Counted from the stretch's first letter, positions 12,268 to 22,006 are shown. The stretch: DNA of 64,000 nt from Microbulbifer sp. ALW1 (GCF_009903625.1 NZ_CP047569.1:764001-828000), one strand, 5' to 3'. A program made the numbers and translations. The notes: generated by a model not told the origin, from the letters alone.

Positions 12268-13083
12268 ATGCCTGAGCTACCAGAAGTAGAAACCACCAAA
12301 CGTGGACTGGCCCCCCATTTGGAGGGGAGAAAAGTAAAACTGTGCGAGATCCGCCAGCACAGCCTGCGCTGGCCAGTGGATGCGGACTTTGCCGAGAAGA
12401 TCCAGGGTGCCCGGATCCAGCGTCTGGACCGTCGCGCCAAATACCTGCTGGTGGAAACCGACAAGGGCATGGCCATCTGGCACCTGGGGATGTCCGGCAG
12501 CCTGCGTATTGTCGACGGCAAGCTGCCGCCGGAAAAACACGACCACATCGACTGGCTGCTCGACAGCGGTCAGCGCCTGCGCTTCCACGATCCCCGGCGC
12601 TTTGGCGCCCTGCTGTGGACCACCGAAGACCCGGCTAGCCACGAACTCATTGCCCACCTCGGCCCGGAACCCCTCAGTGATGATTTCAATGGCGACCTGT
12701 TGATTGGTAAATCCCGCGGCCGCAAAGCCCCGGTAAAAGCCTTCATCATGGACGGCCGCATCGTTGTCGGTGTTGGCAACATCTATGCCAGCGAAGCCCT
12801 GTTTATGGCCGGCATCCGCCCGCAAACGCCCGCCGGCAAAATCTCCCGACTGCGCTACGAGCGACTGGTCGAGGCCATCAAAACCGTACTCGCCGCCGCC
12901 ATCGAACAGGGCGGTACTACCTTGAAGGACTTCGTCGGCGGCGACGGCAAACCCGGGTACTTCGCCCAACAGCTCAACGCCTACGGCCGAGCCGGCCTGC
13001 CCTGCCCCCGCTGCCCGGGAACCATTCGCGAGCAGATCATCGGCCAGCGCAATACCTTCTTCTGCCCGCGCTGCCAGCGCTGA
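12268..13083 (+). CDS. mutM: Formamidopyrimidine-DNA glycosylase
   Basis: Removes 8-oxoguanine and formamidopyrimidines from DNA. 271 residues. The catalytic N terminus MPELPEVETT supplies the Pro nucleophile after Met removal and the following Glu. The H2TH region contains VVGVGNIYASEALF. The C-terminal zinc finger has two CPRC pairs (CPRCPGTI and FFCPRC). It is a single gene between two terminators, downstream of rpmBG. Confidence 0.97.
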   Translation: MPELPEVETTKRGLAPHLEGRKVKLCEIRQHSLRWPVDADFAEKIQGARIQRLDRRAKYLLVETDKGMAIWHLGMSGSLRIVDGKLPPEKHDHIDWLLDSGQRLRFHDPRRFGALLWTTEDPASHELIAHLGPEPLSDDFNGDLLIGKSRGRKAPVKAFIMDGRIVVGVGNIYASEALFMAGIRPQTPAGKISRLRYERLVEAIKTVLAAAIEQGGTTLKDFVGGDGKPGYFAQQLNAYGRAGLPCPRCPGTIREQIIGQRNTFFCPRCQR

Positions 13084-13109
13084 AGCAGCGCGAATAAAAA
13101 CACCAATAA

Positions 13110-13136
13110 AAAACGGGGCCCAAAAGGCCCCGTTTT
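13110..13136. terminator. Bidirectional terminator, mutM and subtilase
   Basis: AAAACGGGGCC and GGCCCCGTTTT flank CAAAA. A/T runs on both sides suit the convergent mutM and protease genes. Confidence 0.9.
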
Positions 13137-13159
13137 CATTTCCAATACGACAGCGCTAT

Positions 13160-15883
13160 TCAGCGCACAACCGTAATCGGCGGTGATGTCCAGGTTTCGA
13201 AGTCCGGGAAGCTCACACCGTCTCCGCCCAGCTTGTCGAACTCCAGACGAATATAGTAAGTGCCCGCCGGGGCCGGAGCGCCGTCTTCCAGCACACCGTC
13301 CCACTGCGCAAAGTCGATGCCGGTGCCGGCACCGCTGTTGCGTACCCAGTGTTCGAACAGTTTTGCAGGGCGCAGGCCGGTGTAGCGATCCTTGGCCCAG
13401 GCAACTGTCTGGCCGGCTTCATTGATCACGCGTGCACGATACTTGCGCAGCATCGGGAAGCCTTGGGAAATCATGGCGAAGGCTGCGTCGTCGTATTTGT
13501 CGCCGTTGGTGAAGTCCAGAGTCAATGGTGTGCTCTTGCCGATTGACCAGCCACAGGACCCCGGAGTCGGGTCGCTACAGCAGCGGGCCTGAGTCGGGGG
13601 CGGGCCGTCACAGTAGGGACGCGTTTCCGGGCGCAGGGACGGGTTGTCCAGGCCAGGATTGATGTCGGTAAAGGTCGGGTTGAGTGCCGGAAGTTCCTGG
13701 TATGCCCCTTTCAGGCCGAGATAGGGGACTCGCAGGGTATCGCCGGCTTCGGGTACCAATTCAATCCAACCGGAGAGAATGGATCCACCTGGCAACTCTC
13801 CCGGCTCGCGGAAGCTGGCGGTGAAGCTCGCTTCGCCGTCGGCAGGAACGGTCAAGGTACCGGCGGAAAAGGTCACATCTGCGGTGGCCGTGCTCGGGTT
13901 CCAGAAGGCGGTCATCGGGGGTGCCACAGAAATCGCTGGATTGTGTCGCAGCGTATAGGTTACTGCCTTGCTGCTCTTGTTTTCGATGGTGATTTGCTCG
14001 CTGGCGACGGTGCCCCGCAAGTCTTGCAGAGAGATCTTCGCCGGCAGCGCTTTCACCTCACTGGCAATAGCGGCGAGGGCATTGACCATGCCGGCACCCT
14101 GCTGCGCAACTGGTTGCAAGCCCAGGCTGGTATCGAAGTTCGCGCGCGTGGGCGTGGAGCTGCTCAGCAGAATTTCACGCACTTCGTGGGCTTTCAGTTT
14201 CGGATTCGAGGAAAGCATCAGCGCCGCAATACCGGCCACATGCGGTGCGGCCATGGAGGTGCCGGTCATCACACCGTAATCACCCGCATAGTTCGGAACC
14301 GTCGAGAAAATGTTGCCGCCCGGTGCCATTACATCCGGTTTCAGCTCCAGTTCGTGGGAAGGGCCCCAGGAGCTGAAGAAGCCGGTGAGGCCGCCGAAGT
14401 CACCCGGGACATCAAAGTAGTGTCCCCAGTCGAGACTGGCGCCCGGGCTCATGGCCGCGATTTTTTCGCCATCCATGGTGCGCACAATCACCGTGGGAAT
14501 TTCCAACGGTGTCTTGGTGCTGTTCCACTGGCCGGGCCAGCTTTCGGGGTTGTAGGAACTCTGCCACCAAATGACCGCCTCGGCGCCAGCCTCGGCAAAC
14601 TGGTTGATAGCGGTGTAGGTGCGGCAGGTGTAATGACCGCGCTTGAGCAGCACGACATTGCCCTCGTAGGACACGCCCTCAGGGATCGGCTGACAATTGG
14701 CGACGCCTGCGTCCACGATCGGGAAACTGCCAGCGCCGGGAACCGCTGCGCCGTTATACATGACACGGAACGGCACCGTCTCGCTGTTGGAAAGCTCAAA
14801 TGCCAGTTCCTTGCGGGTTTCGTCATAAGCGCCGCCGACTGCAATGGCCTGCTTGGCAATGGCCGGGGCGCCCGGCAGGAATGGGCCGGCGTTGGAGTTG
14901 CCAATGGCCACCACTGGAACGGTGCCGCTTTTCAGCATGCGATCCGCGGCGCGCGCCATCAGGCCGTTCTGGATCACTTCAGCGCGATTACTGCCCCAGC
15001 TCATATTCACCACGTCGCAGCCGTCTTCCACCGCCTGCTCCATCGCCGCTATCAATACATCCTCGGTAGCGCCGCGATTCTGGGTACCGAAAATTCGATA
15101 GGCTCGCAGTTTCGCATCCGGGGCTACCCCGACCATGATGTCGTCATTACCGGCGACGATACCGGACACGTGAGTGCCGTGCATTTCTGCCGCGCCGTAC
15201 TGGTCATCGAACGGATCCGGATCGTTATCGGCAAAATCGTAACCGCCGATGACCTTGCTGTTCGGGAAGCCGGGGCCGCCGAAAGCGCGGTGGTTGTAGT
15301 CGATACCACTGTCGATCACGCCGACTACAACACCTTTACCGGTTATGCCGGCCGCGTGCGCTTCCGGCACTCCGGTCAGGTTGGTAACCGTGACATTCTC
15401 CCGGGTTGTACCTTCAGGTACCTTCGCTGGAACCGGCGGAGTTCCGCTCATGACTTCGTAAATTGGATAGGTCGCATTGACCAGGTCCAGTGCCTCGAGT
15501 TTGGCGAGGTCCTCTGCGGAGACTTCGATCGACAGGCCATTGAACAGCACGTCGAAATGCTTGCGCTCAGTAAACGCGATACCGGCGGCCTTGGCCTGCG
15601 CACGAAAATCGCTCTGTTCCTGGGCCAGTTTCTTAAGATAAGCCGCTTTGCGATTCGGGTTTACACCGGCCTCCGCCAGCGGTTTGCTGGAAAGCTCGAT
15701 GAAGCGCACCAGTTTTCCATTGGCCGTTACGGGTTCAACGGCTTCCGCCGCCGGTTCGATATCCACGGCCAATTCACTGGCGTAGGTGCCATGGGTAGAA
15801 AGGGCTCCGCTAACAAGCACTGCCGCCGCCAGTAAGGTGCGACGCAAGCCTGTGCCGGGTAAATACTCGGTCATCTCATTCAC
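13160..15883 (-). CDS. Secreted subtilisin-family (S8) serine protease with PA insert
   Basis: 907 residues. Signal peptide ending near THGTYA (about 36), inhibitor-like propeptide (about 55-145), then the subtilase domain with Asp191 (VIDSGID), His235 (HGTHVSG) and Ser543 (GTSMAAPHVAG). A protease-associated (PA) insert occupies roughly 360-490. The C terminus has a beta-sandwich-like region and a Cys-rich patch (PYCDGPPPTQARCC). Likely an extracellular protease for protein degradation. Two starts are possible: ATG 15883 has AGGAG only 3 bases upstream, while ATG 15874 has it 12 bases upstream. The gene stands alone, upstream of an accessory region. Confidence 0.93.
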   Translation of the reverse strand: MNEMTEYLPGTGLRRTLLAAAVLVSGALSTHGTYASELAVDIEPAAEAVEPVTANGKLVRFIELSSKPLAEAGVNPNRKAAYLKKLAQEQSDFRAQAKAAGIAFTERKHFDVLFNGLSIEVSAEDLAKLEALDLVNATYPIYEVMSGTPPVPAKVPEGTTRENVTVTNLTGVPEAHAAGITGKGVVVGVIDSGIDYNHRAFGGPGFPNSKVIGGYDFADNDPDPFDDQYGAAEMHGTHVSGIVAGNDDIMVGVAPDAKLRAYRIFGTQNRGATEDVLIAAMEQAVEDGCDVVNMSWGSNRAEVIQNGLMARAADRMLKSGTVPVVAIGNSNAGPFLPGAPAIAKQAIAVGGAYDETRKELAFELSNSETVPFRVMYNGAAVPGAGSFPIVDAGVANCQPIPEGVSYEGNVVLLKRGHYTCRTYTAINQFAEAGAEAVIWWQSSYNPESWPGQWNSTKTPLEIPTVIVRTMDGEKIAAMSPGASLDWGHYFDVPGDFGGLTGFFSSWGPSHELELKPDVMAPGGNIFSTVPNYAGDYGVMTGTSMAAPHVAGIAALMLSSNPKLKAHEVREILLSSSTPTRANFDTSLGLQPVAQQGAGMVNALAAIASEVKALPAKISLQDLRGTVASEQITIENKSSKAVTYTLRHNPAISVAPPMTAFWNPSTATADVTFSAGTLTVPADGEASFTASFREPGELPGGSILSGWIELVPEAGDTLRVPYLGLKGAYQELPALNPTFTDINPGLDNPSLRPETRPYCDGPPPTQARCCSDPTPGSCGWSIGKSTPLTLDFTNGDKYDDAAFAMISQGFPMLRKYRARVINEAGQTVAWAKDRYTGLRPAKLFEHWVRNSGAGTGIDFAQWDGVLEDGAPAPAGTYYIRLEFDKLGGDGVSFPDFETWTSPPITVVR

Positions 15884-16112
15884 TCCTGATGATGTACCTG
15901 CAAGAAATGAGGGCAGCTTGTGGCCAGCCCGTTCAGTACATGGAAATAACTCGAAGATGCTATGAGAGCGGAAAGCGCGGTCACTATAGGGGAATCCCCG
16001 ATTTTGTCGGGAATGCGAATGACATCACCCTGGCAATGGGTGGTAGTGAAGTTGGGTATTTGTTGTCACTCAGCCTAAGTTTGACTCCGTTAATCCAATC
16101 GGTCCCGATGCA

Positions 16113-16358
16113 ATGATTATGATGTTGCCCTTCTTCACGGCACTTGTCTCTTCTGCCGGAATGGTGTCATCGGCGCGTCAGGTACTGTTGCATATTGCCC
16201 CTGGGAATCCCGGATATGGCTCGCCATTTCTCGGCATGCATTTTTATACCTGGGCGCTGGTAGGATTCTTTGTACTGGCGATATTTCTCAGTGGACTGTT
16301 GCTGATTGACAAAATGACATCGCAAGAAGCCGCCGATACGCCCCGCCATCCCGGTTAG
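16113..16358 (+). CDS. Small hydrophobic ORF, possible relic of a membrane protein gene
   Basis: 81 residues with a hydrophobic N terminus and a clear membrane helix near residues 45-67. The stretch GYGSPFLGMHFYTW looks conserved and reminds me of small DsbB-like or related membrane proteins, but the CxxC cysteines are absent. The frame stays open upstream to 16050 without a convincing start, and no ribosome-binding site is seen, so it may be the 3' end of a decayed gene. It lies between the subtilase and the AT-rich module. The flank 15884-16112 shows nothing else. Confidence 0.35.
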   Translation: MIMMLPFFTALVSSAGMVSSARQVLLHIAPGNPGYGSPFLGMHFYTWALVGFFVLAIFLSGLLLIDKMTSQEAADTPRHPG

Positions 16359-16671
16359 TTGGGGTGGTTGGCGGGCGCCAGCTTTTTGGTGAAGCACATC
16401 TTTGGTGCATCCCGGCAACTTCGCCCGGAAGATCATAAGCCAGCGTAATCGTTGCCTTTTCTGTGAAGTCAGCGCTAAAAGCGAATGAATCTTTCCAGAT
16501 ATCCGCATCTGCTAAATAAAACGCTCGTACCGATTCTGTGCGGCAGTTTTCTAGCTTGCCAAGTTAAGTGTAATGTTGGCAATTATCCCGTGATACCTTG
16601 TATAGAAATTCACCGGTTTTGAACATAGAATCGTGTGAACTATTGGCTATTGAAACCGCAAGGGAAATCTT
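16359..16671. other. Intergenic, start of AT-rich accessory segment
   Basis: No gene is supported here. Base composition falls toward AT through this stretch, which leads into the three-gene module. A weak promoter-like pair (TTGGCA near 16575 and TATAGA near 16600, about 19 bases apart) is the only signal seen. Confidence 0.4.
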
Positions 16672-17145
16672 ATGCAGTTATTCAAAGGCGTGATGGCGAT
16701 TGGATTATTCGTCATTTCGTCAAGCTTACTGGCAAATGAATGTCTGGTATCTACAACACCTAGAGCCTTGTTTTCGGGTCTTGTGCAAGTTACTGATGAA
16801 AAGTTCGCGCCTGACCGGGGAGAATATAGTGCAACGTTAAAGGACGGCAGCAGTATCACTGCGCGATTTGATTTATGCGGTCTGGGACTTAAAGCGAGTT
16901 ATTTGATTGAGCATAAAAACAATGGTTTACCAGACTATATAAGCTTTCTTCTTTTGAAGGTAATGCCACCTGATAGTGCAGCCGACTCCATTTCATCAAA
17001 GGTGGCGGCTCACACAGAAGATGACTTTCGCGGTGGGGTGACCTTGCCGGGTTCAAATGGGGATCACTGGGTGCAGGTAAAAGACTTTCCAAGCCCTGTA
17101 TATGAAGCTGTCATTCACTATCGCTGGATTCCTCCAGAACACTAA
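16672..17145 (+). CDS. Exported protein of unknown function, candidate immunity protein 1
   Basis: 157 residues with a signal peptide (MQLFKGVMAIGLFVISSSLLA, cleavage near ANE), so periplasmic. Two cysteines in the mature part (NECLV and DLCGLG) could form a disulphide. No family is recognised. It is the first of three closely spaced genes with markedly lower GC than their surroundings, ahead of a lipoprotein (10-base gap) and a putative peptidoglycan hydrolase without a signal peptide. That arrangement suggests protection from the hydrolase, but this is inference only. Confidence 0.7.
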   Translation: MQLFKGVMAIGLFVISSSLLANECLVSTTPRALFSGLVQVTDEKFAPDRGEYSATLKDGSSITARFDLCGLGLKASYLIEHKNNGLPDYISFLLLKVMPPDSAADSISSKVAAHTEDDFRGGVTLPGSNGDHWVQVKDFPSPVYEAVIHYRWIPPEH

Positions 17146-17155
17146 GGGCAGTGCT

Positions 17156-17605
17156 ATGAAATTTTCAATGTTGGTGGGGTTAGTTACACTTTTATTTATT
17201 CCGCTTACTGGATGTGCCGAAAGTATTTCTAGTGGAAAAAATAATTCGCGTACTGATTTAGAAAAAAAGATTTTTCCTGATAGTGAAATTAAAACTGAGC
17301 TTAAGGATCACGGAAATATTCTGTCTATAAAGAGAGGTGAGACCGGAACTATAGATGCCAGTTATGTTTTAACTTATCCCCCAACAAGGGAGGATCTCGC
17401 TAATCGAATTATAGAGCTGATGAAGGTAGTAGAAATAAATGGCGAATTCATTCAAAAAATGGGGTCGCGACTTCAAAGAAATCGTGTTTTGGGTAAAGAG
17501 GAATTTTCTCTGCCTCTCACCGACTTTGATGGAAAGGTATATCGGTTCAACTTCATTAGTGATACTGAAAATGGTTTCTATGTAATTAGTTACGCTTCAA
17601 ATTGA
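17156..17605 (+). CDS. Small lipoprotein, candidate immunity protein 2
   Basis: 149 residues with a lipoprotein signal (LLFIPLTGC, lipid-carrying Cys near residue 19), then a charged 130-residue domain ending in YRFNFISDTENGFYVISY. The ATG at 17156, with AAGGG upstream, places the lipobox correctly; an earlier in-frame start at 17102 does not. Very AT-rich: bases 17221-17280 contain only 16 G/C. No family recognised. Its position between an exported protein and a cell-wall hydrolase hints at a periplasmic inhibitor role. Confidence 0.75.
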   Translation: MKFSMLVGLVTLLFIPLTGCAESISSGKNNSRTDLEKKIFPDSEIKTELKDHGNILSIKRGETGTIDASYVLTYPPTREDLANRIIELMKVVEINGEFIQKMGSRLQRNRVLGKEEFSLPLTDFDGKVYRFNFISDTENGFYVISYASN

Positions 17606-17629
17606 GTTTGGCATTACAGGGAGGTTGTA

Positions 17630-18667
17630 ATGTATATCGTCGGTTCAGTCGGGCTGAATGGAAACAATGGTAAGGATGGTGTTGGTTTTGTTCAGGATTT
17701 ACTTAAGCTGCTTTCTGAGCAAGATTTACGCATGCCTGAAATAGAGGTGGATGGAGTATCTGGTCCACAAACAAAAGACGCTATTGCTAAATTTCAAAAG
17801 TTCTATGTAAAGTTGCAAAGGCCAGATTCTCGCATTGATCCTAATGGTCGAACGGAAAAAATGCTGGTGGCCAAAGCGATTGAGATAGACAAAGATCTGA
17901 TACCTGTTCTAGTTAGAAAGCATGGGCTTCGCCGTCAAACACCGGCAAAATCTGGAGCTGGTCCCCGCACTATTCACTATCGCCCGAATGCCAAGAAAGT
18001 ATTGAGTACGTATACCGAAAATATAGTGAAATTGGCCATGGGTTTTGGTGGGGTCACTAAGTGTGACATTTCCAGCACCATACGCACGATGGATGATCAG
18101 GCGCGGATTATGTATGACAACTGTGCCGGCTTTCCTGCTGCAACCTCTGTCGCTAGTCTGAGGGCGGCAAGAGGGTGGGGTTATGCAGCGGCTGGTAGGA
18201 AGGTGGAGGAGGTTTTCTTTGCCAACAAGTCAAAGCCCCGGGCAGACGTTATTTCTTTGATGAAGCAGAAAATTGCCTCTGTATCCACTGCGGGAGTCAG
18301 AGTATCCCTGCACTGTGTGCCTGAGGCAGATTGCAAAAAAAATAATATTCTCGATATACCATATAGCAGCATTGATGCTGGTAAGCGCAAAGATTTTGAA
18401 ATTGCCTTGATGGGAATGTCCACGGAGGTCAAAAATTTGCGATATCGGCAGCCGGCGAAAGCAGAAGAGTATATGGCTAGGCTGATAATCGAAGACAAGT
18501 GCTGGCATTTGGAGATACCGCAACTCAATAAGGTGCTCCCTAATGCCAAGGCTCCGAGTGCGTCGGTCGTAAAACACGGCAATCGCCCTCAAGTTGTCTC
18601 TGCCGGTTTTTTTGCAGATTTTTGGTCAGGCGATTACTTTGGCAGGTTTCTGGACGACTGGTTTTAA
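17630..18667 (+). CDS. Peptidoglycan-binding, M15-like putative cell-wall hydrolase (candidate effector)
   Basis: 345 residues without a signal peptide. Residues 1-80 form a PG_binding_1-type domain (SVGLNGNNGKDGVGFVQDLL, DGVSGPQT, SRIDPNGRT) of the kind seen on type VI effectors. Residues 115-300 resemble M15/VanY-like peptidases: SSTIRTMDDQARIMYDN, then SLHC with His228, ILDIPYSS with Asp242, and CWHLEIP with His293 as candidate zinc ligands. The usual catalytic ExxH spacing is not exact; Glu295 may substitute. The short C-terminal tail is aromatic (FFADFWSGDYFGRF). A GGGAGG site precedes the ATG. Preceded by two exported small proteins. No secretion genes are in the window. Confidence 0.7.
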   Translation: MYIVGSVGLNGNNGKDGVGFVQDLLKLLSEQDLRMPEIEVDGVSGPQTKDAIAKFQKFYVKLQRPDSRIDPNGRTEKMLVAKAIEIDKDLIPVLVRKHGLRRQTPAKSGAGPRTIHYRPNAKKVLSTYTENIVKLAMGFGGVTKCDISSTIRTMDDQARIMYDNCAGFPAATSVASLRAARGWGYAAAGRKVEEVFFANKSKPRADVISLMKQKIASVSTAGVRVSLHCVPEADCKKNNILDIPYSSIDAGKRKDFEIALMGMSTEVKNLRYRQPAKAEEYMARLIIEDKCWHLEIPQLNKVLPNAKAPSASVVKHGNRPQVVSAGFFADFWSGDYFGRFLDDWF

Positions 18668-18707
18668 GTTCTGTGGCCAGGCTGGTGGGCTGCGTTTAGT
18701 CGACCTT

Positions 18708-18742
18708 CCGGGCAACTTCACGAATTAACAGTGGTTGCCCGG
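18708..18742. terminator. Hairpin between convergent genes
   Basis: CCGGGCAAC at 18708-18716 pairs with GTTGCCCGG at 18734-18742. It lies between the hydrolase and ggt stops. There is no T run, so termination is only a guess. Confidence 0.4.
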
Positions 18743-18753
18743 TAGATAAGCAG

Positions 18754-20490
18754 CTATTTGCCGAGCGCGCTGCCTTCCCGGCGGGGGTCGGCGCCACCCT
18801 GTAGCTTGTCATCGATCAGGGCAATGGCGTGGATGCCGCTGTTCAGTTCCTTTTGCACAAGTTTGTGGCCCATTGCCTCCAGTTGTTTGATTTCCGCTTC
18901 TTTCAGCGCCCCGGGTTCCACTTCCACTCTATAGCCGATTGCGCCGATATTGCCGGCATCAATGGCTTCGGCAATGGGCATGCCTTTGGCCAGGTGATAG
19001 AGAATGGTGCGCGCGGTGTAGTCGATGATCCGCGAGCCGCCGGGGGAGCCCACAATCAACCGCAGGCTGCCGTCTTCATTGAATACGATAGTCGGTGACA
19101 TGGAGGAGCGCGGGCGCTTGCCGGGCTGGATGCGGTTGGCCACCAGCTGCTTGTCGGCATTGGTGGGCACGAAAGAAAAGTCGGTGAGCTGGTTGTTCAG
19201 CAGAAAGCCTTTCACCAGCAGCCGCGAGCCAAAGCCGGTTTCGATACTCGTGGTCATGCTCACGGCATTGCCGTACTGGTCGACGATGGACAGGTGGCTG
19301 GTGTTGGGTAGTTCCGGGGACTTGGCGGTGCGGCGCACGGTGGCAAAGCCGGCGGGGTCGCCGGCGACTGCGGGTTGCGCTTTTACTGGATCGATCAGCT
19401 TGGCTCTTGCTGCGAGATAATCTGGATCAACCATGGCCTGGGTGGGCACCGGGATAAAGTCGCTGTCGGCGCTGTAGGTGTTGCGATCCGCAAACGCCAG
19501 CTCCGAGGCTTCCACAAACAGGTGAGTGAGCTCTGCGCTGCCCACTTCATATTTGTCCAGCGGAAATTGCTGCAGCATGCCGAGTATCGCGCCCACGGTG
19601 GTGCCGCCGGAGGATGGCGCCGCGGCACCACAGATGTCGTACACCAGAAATGCCGCGCACACCGGCTCGCGCACCTTGGCCTGGTAGTCCGCCATATCTT
19701 TACGGGTCATTACGCCCGGGTTTTCGGGGTCATTGCGCACCGCTTCGACGATAGCGGCGGCAATGTCGCCATCGTAAAAAGGTTTGCTGCCCTTTTCAGC
19801 CAGCTGACGCAAAGTGTCGGCATATTCCGGGTTTTTCAGCAGATGGCCCACCGGTAGAGGTTTGCCGCCTTCATCAAAAAAGTAATCGCGAATTGCCGGG
19901 CGCACGGCCACCCGCGGCATCTGCACCAGCAGCTGATGCAGTCTCGGCGAAACATTGAAGCCCTGTTCGGCCAGTGCAATGGCGGGCTGGAACAGCTCTT
20001 TCCACGGCAGTTTGCCATCGCGTTTGTGGGCCAGTTCCAGCATGCGCACGACACCGGGCACACCCACCGAGTTGCCGCCAATCACTGCCTCGAGAAAGCC
20101 TCGCGGTTGGCCATCGCGCATAAAGTAGTCTTCATCCACCGCCATGGGTGCGGTTTCGCGGCCGTCGTAGGAGAAGAGCTTTTTCTCGTCAGCGCGATAA
20201 CTCAGCATAAAGGCACCGCCGCCGATGCCGGAGGACTGCGGCTCCACCAGGCTCAATACCAGTTGTGCGGCGATGGCGGCATCCACCGCAGTCCCGCCCT
20301 TGGCGAGGATGGTTTCCGCGGCTGCAGAGGCGTGGGGATTGGCCGTAACCGCCATGTGGCGATCGGCGGTAGCGGACTTGATCTCGGTGCGGCCGGTAGC
20401 GAACTCCGGCTGTACTTCGCCCTGGGGGGCGGCGACGGCGGTGGCCGAGATAAAGAAAACAGAGAGGGAAAACTGCAGGAGTCTGTTCAC
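18754..20490 (-). CDS. ggt: Gamma-glutamyltransferase
   Basis: Periplasmic enzyme that cleaves and transfers the gamma-glutamyl group of glutathione. 578 residues with a signal peptide (about 1-20). The large-subunit start (ADRHMAVTANPHASAAAETIL) and SSGIGGGAFML match the family. Autoprocessing would occur before catalytic Thr397 in PNTSHLSIVD; the glycine-rich SPGGSRII loop is near the C terminus. Monocistronic; coaD lies 87 bases away on the same strand, downstream-to-upstream. gshA at 36.8 kb supplies the glutathione pathway. Confidence 0.95.
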   Translation of the reverse strand: MNRLLQFSLSVFFISATAVAAPQGEVQPEFATGRTEIKSATADRHMAVTANPHASAAAETILAKGGTAVDAAIAAQLVLSLVEPQSSGIGGGAFMLSYRADEKKLFSYDGRETAPMAVDEDYFMRDGQPRGFLEAVIGGNSVGVPGVVRMLELAHKRDGKLPWKELFQPAIALAEQGFNVSPRLHQLLVQMPRVAVRPAIRDYFFDEGGKPLPVGHLLKNPEYADTLRQLAEKGSKPFYDGDIAAAIVEAVRNDPENPGVMTRKDMADYQAKVREPVCAAFLVYDICGAAAPSSGGTTVGAILGMLQQFPLDKYEVGSAELTHLFVEASELAFADRNTYSADSDFIPVPTQAMVDPDYLAARAKLIDPVKAQPAVAGDPAGFATVRRTAKSPELPNTSHLSIVDQYGNAVSMTTSIETGFGSRLLVKGFLLNNQLTDFSFVPTNADKQLVANRIQPGKRPRSSMSPTIVFNEDGSLRLIVGSPGGSRIIDYTARTILYHLAKGMPIAEAIDAGNIGAIGYRVEVEPGALKEAEIKQLEAMGHKLVQKELNSGIHAIALIDDKLQGGADPRREGSALGK

Positions 20491-20577
20491 GGGCGATCCA
20501 TTTACCGGTTTGGCCGGAGAGTGGCTGGAACGCCCGAGTGTATCAGACCTGATAAAAGTGCGGTGCTGGGACCGAAG

Positions 20578-21218
<641 letters not shown>

Positions 21219-21240
21219 CTGGGAGAATCTCAGGTGGCGT

Positions 21241-21885
21241 TCAGGTGGCGTAAAGCCGCATGCAGACCTGTCCTGCCCGTTTTTCCTTCTCCAGCTCCCA
21301 ATCTGCCGGCACCGGCATGGCGGTATCCCGCGGAGATTCCACGTAAATTCGCGCCTTGTCGGCGATCAGGCCCGCTTCGGTCAGCGCCGCAAGGGTGCTT
21401 TGCCAGAGATCCCCGGCAAACGGGGGGTCGACGAAGATCACATCGAAAGGCTGATGACTGGCTGCTGCCTGTGACAGGAAGACTTCTGCGGGGCAGTTGT
21501 GGACCCGTCCACCTTCCGCTTGCAGCAATTCCAGCTGTTGGCGCAGCATCTGCGCGGCGCCGCGATCCAGCTCCACAAAGTCCACGGTTTCGGCGCCGCG
21601 GCTCAGAGCCTCAAGACCCAAGGCGCCGGAGCCCGCGAACAGGTCCAGGCAGCGGGCGCCGGGCAAATGGAATTGGAGCCAGTTGAACAGGGTTTCCCGC
21701 AGCCGGTCCCCGGTGGGGCGCAGTCCTTCGATGGGCGCAAACGCCACCTTCCGGCCCCGCCAGCGGCCACCGATGATCCGCAATTGCGAGGCTTGCTTCG
21801 GCGCTTTTTGGGAAGTGTGGCGTGGCGATGATCTGGAGTTGTGGTTTCTGGCCAAGGGGGTCTCTGTGCAGGAATCAATAGGCAT
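21241..21885 (-). CDS. rsmD: 16S rRNA (guanine966-N2)-methyltransferase
   Basis: SAM-dependent methyltransferase acting on the small ribosomal subunit. 214 residues from the ATG at 21885; a TTG one codon upstream is also open. RIIGGRWRGRKV is the family start, followed by RPTGDRLRETLFNWL, the SAM motif LDLFAGSGALGLEALSRGA and the catalytic DVIFVDPPFAG. Roughly 35 residues at the N terminus before RIIGG are not conserved, so a shorter protein is possible. Divergent from ftsY. Confidence 0.95.
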   Translation of the reverse strand: MPIDSCTETPLARNHNSRSSPRHTSQKAPKQASQLRIIGGRWRGRKVAFAPIEGLRPTGDRLRETLFNWLQFHLPGARCLDLFAGSGALGLEALSRGAETVDFVELDRGAAQMLRQQLELLQAEGGRVHNCPAEVFLSQAAASHQPFDVIFVDPPFAGDLWQSTLAALTEAGLIADKARIYVESPRDTAMPVPADWELEKEKRAGQVCMRLYAT

Positions 21886-22006
21886 CAATTAGACTGGGGA
21901 TGGCTGTGTGTTAAACAGCCAGCGGTGCTAAGATTAGCGCCTTTCCGCTGCTGACCGCCAGTCAGCGGCTATCACTACTGAATCTCAGTTACAGAATCCG
22001 CATACG

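Noticed and set aside
15889..16116. 75-codon ORF beginning MMYLQEM
   Set aside because: No ribosome-binding site, no recognisable protein features, and it starts in the subtilase promoter region.
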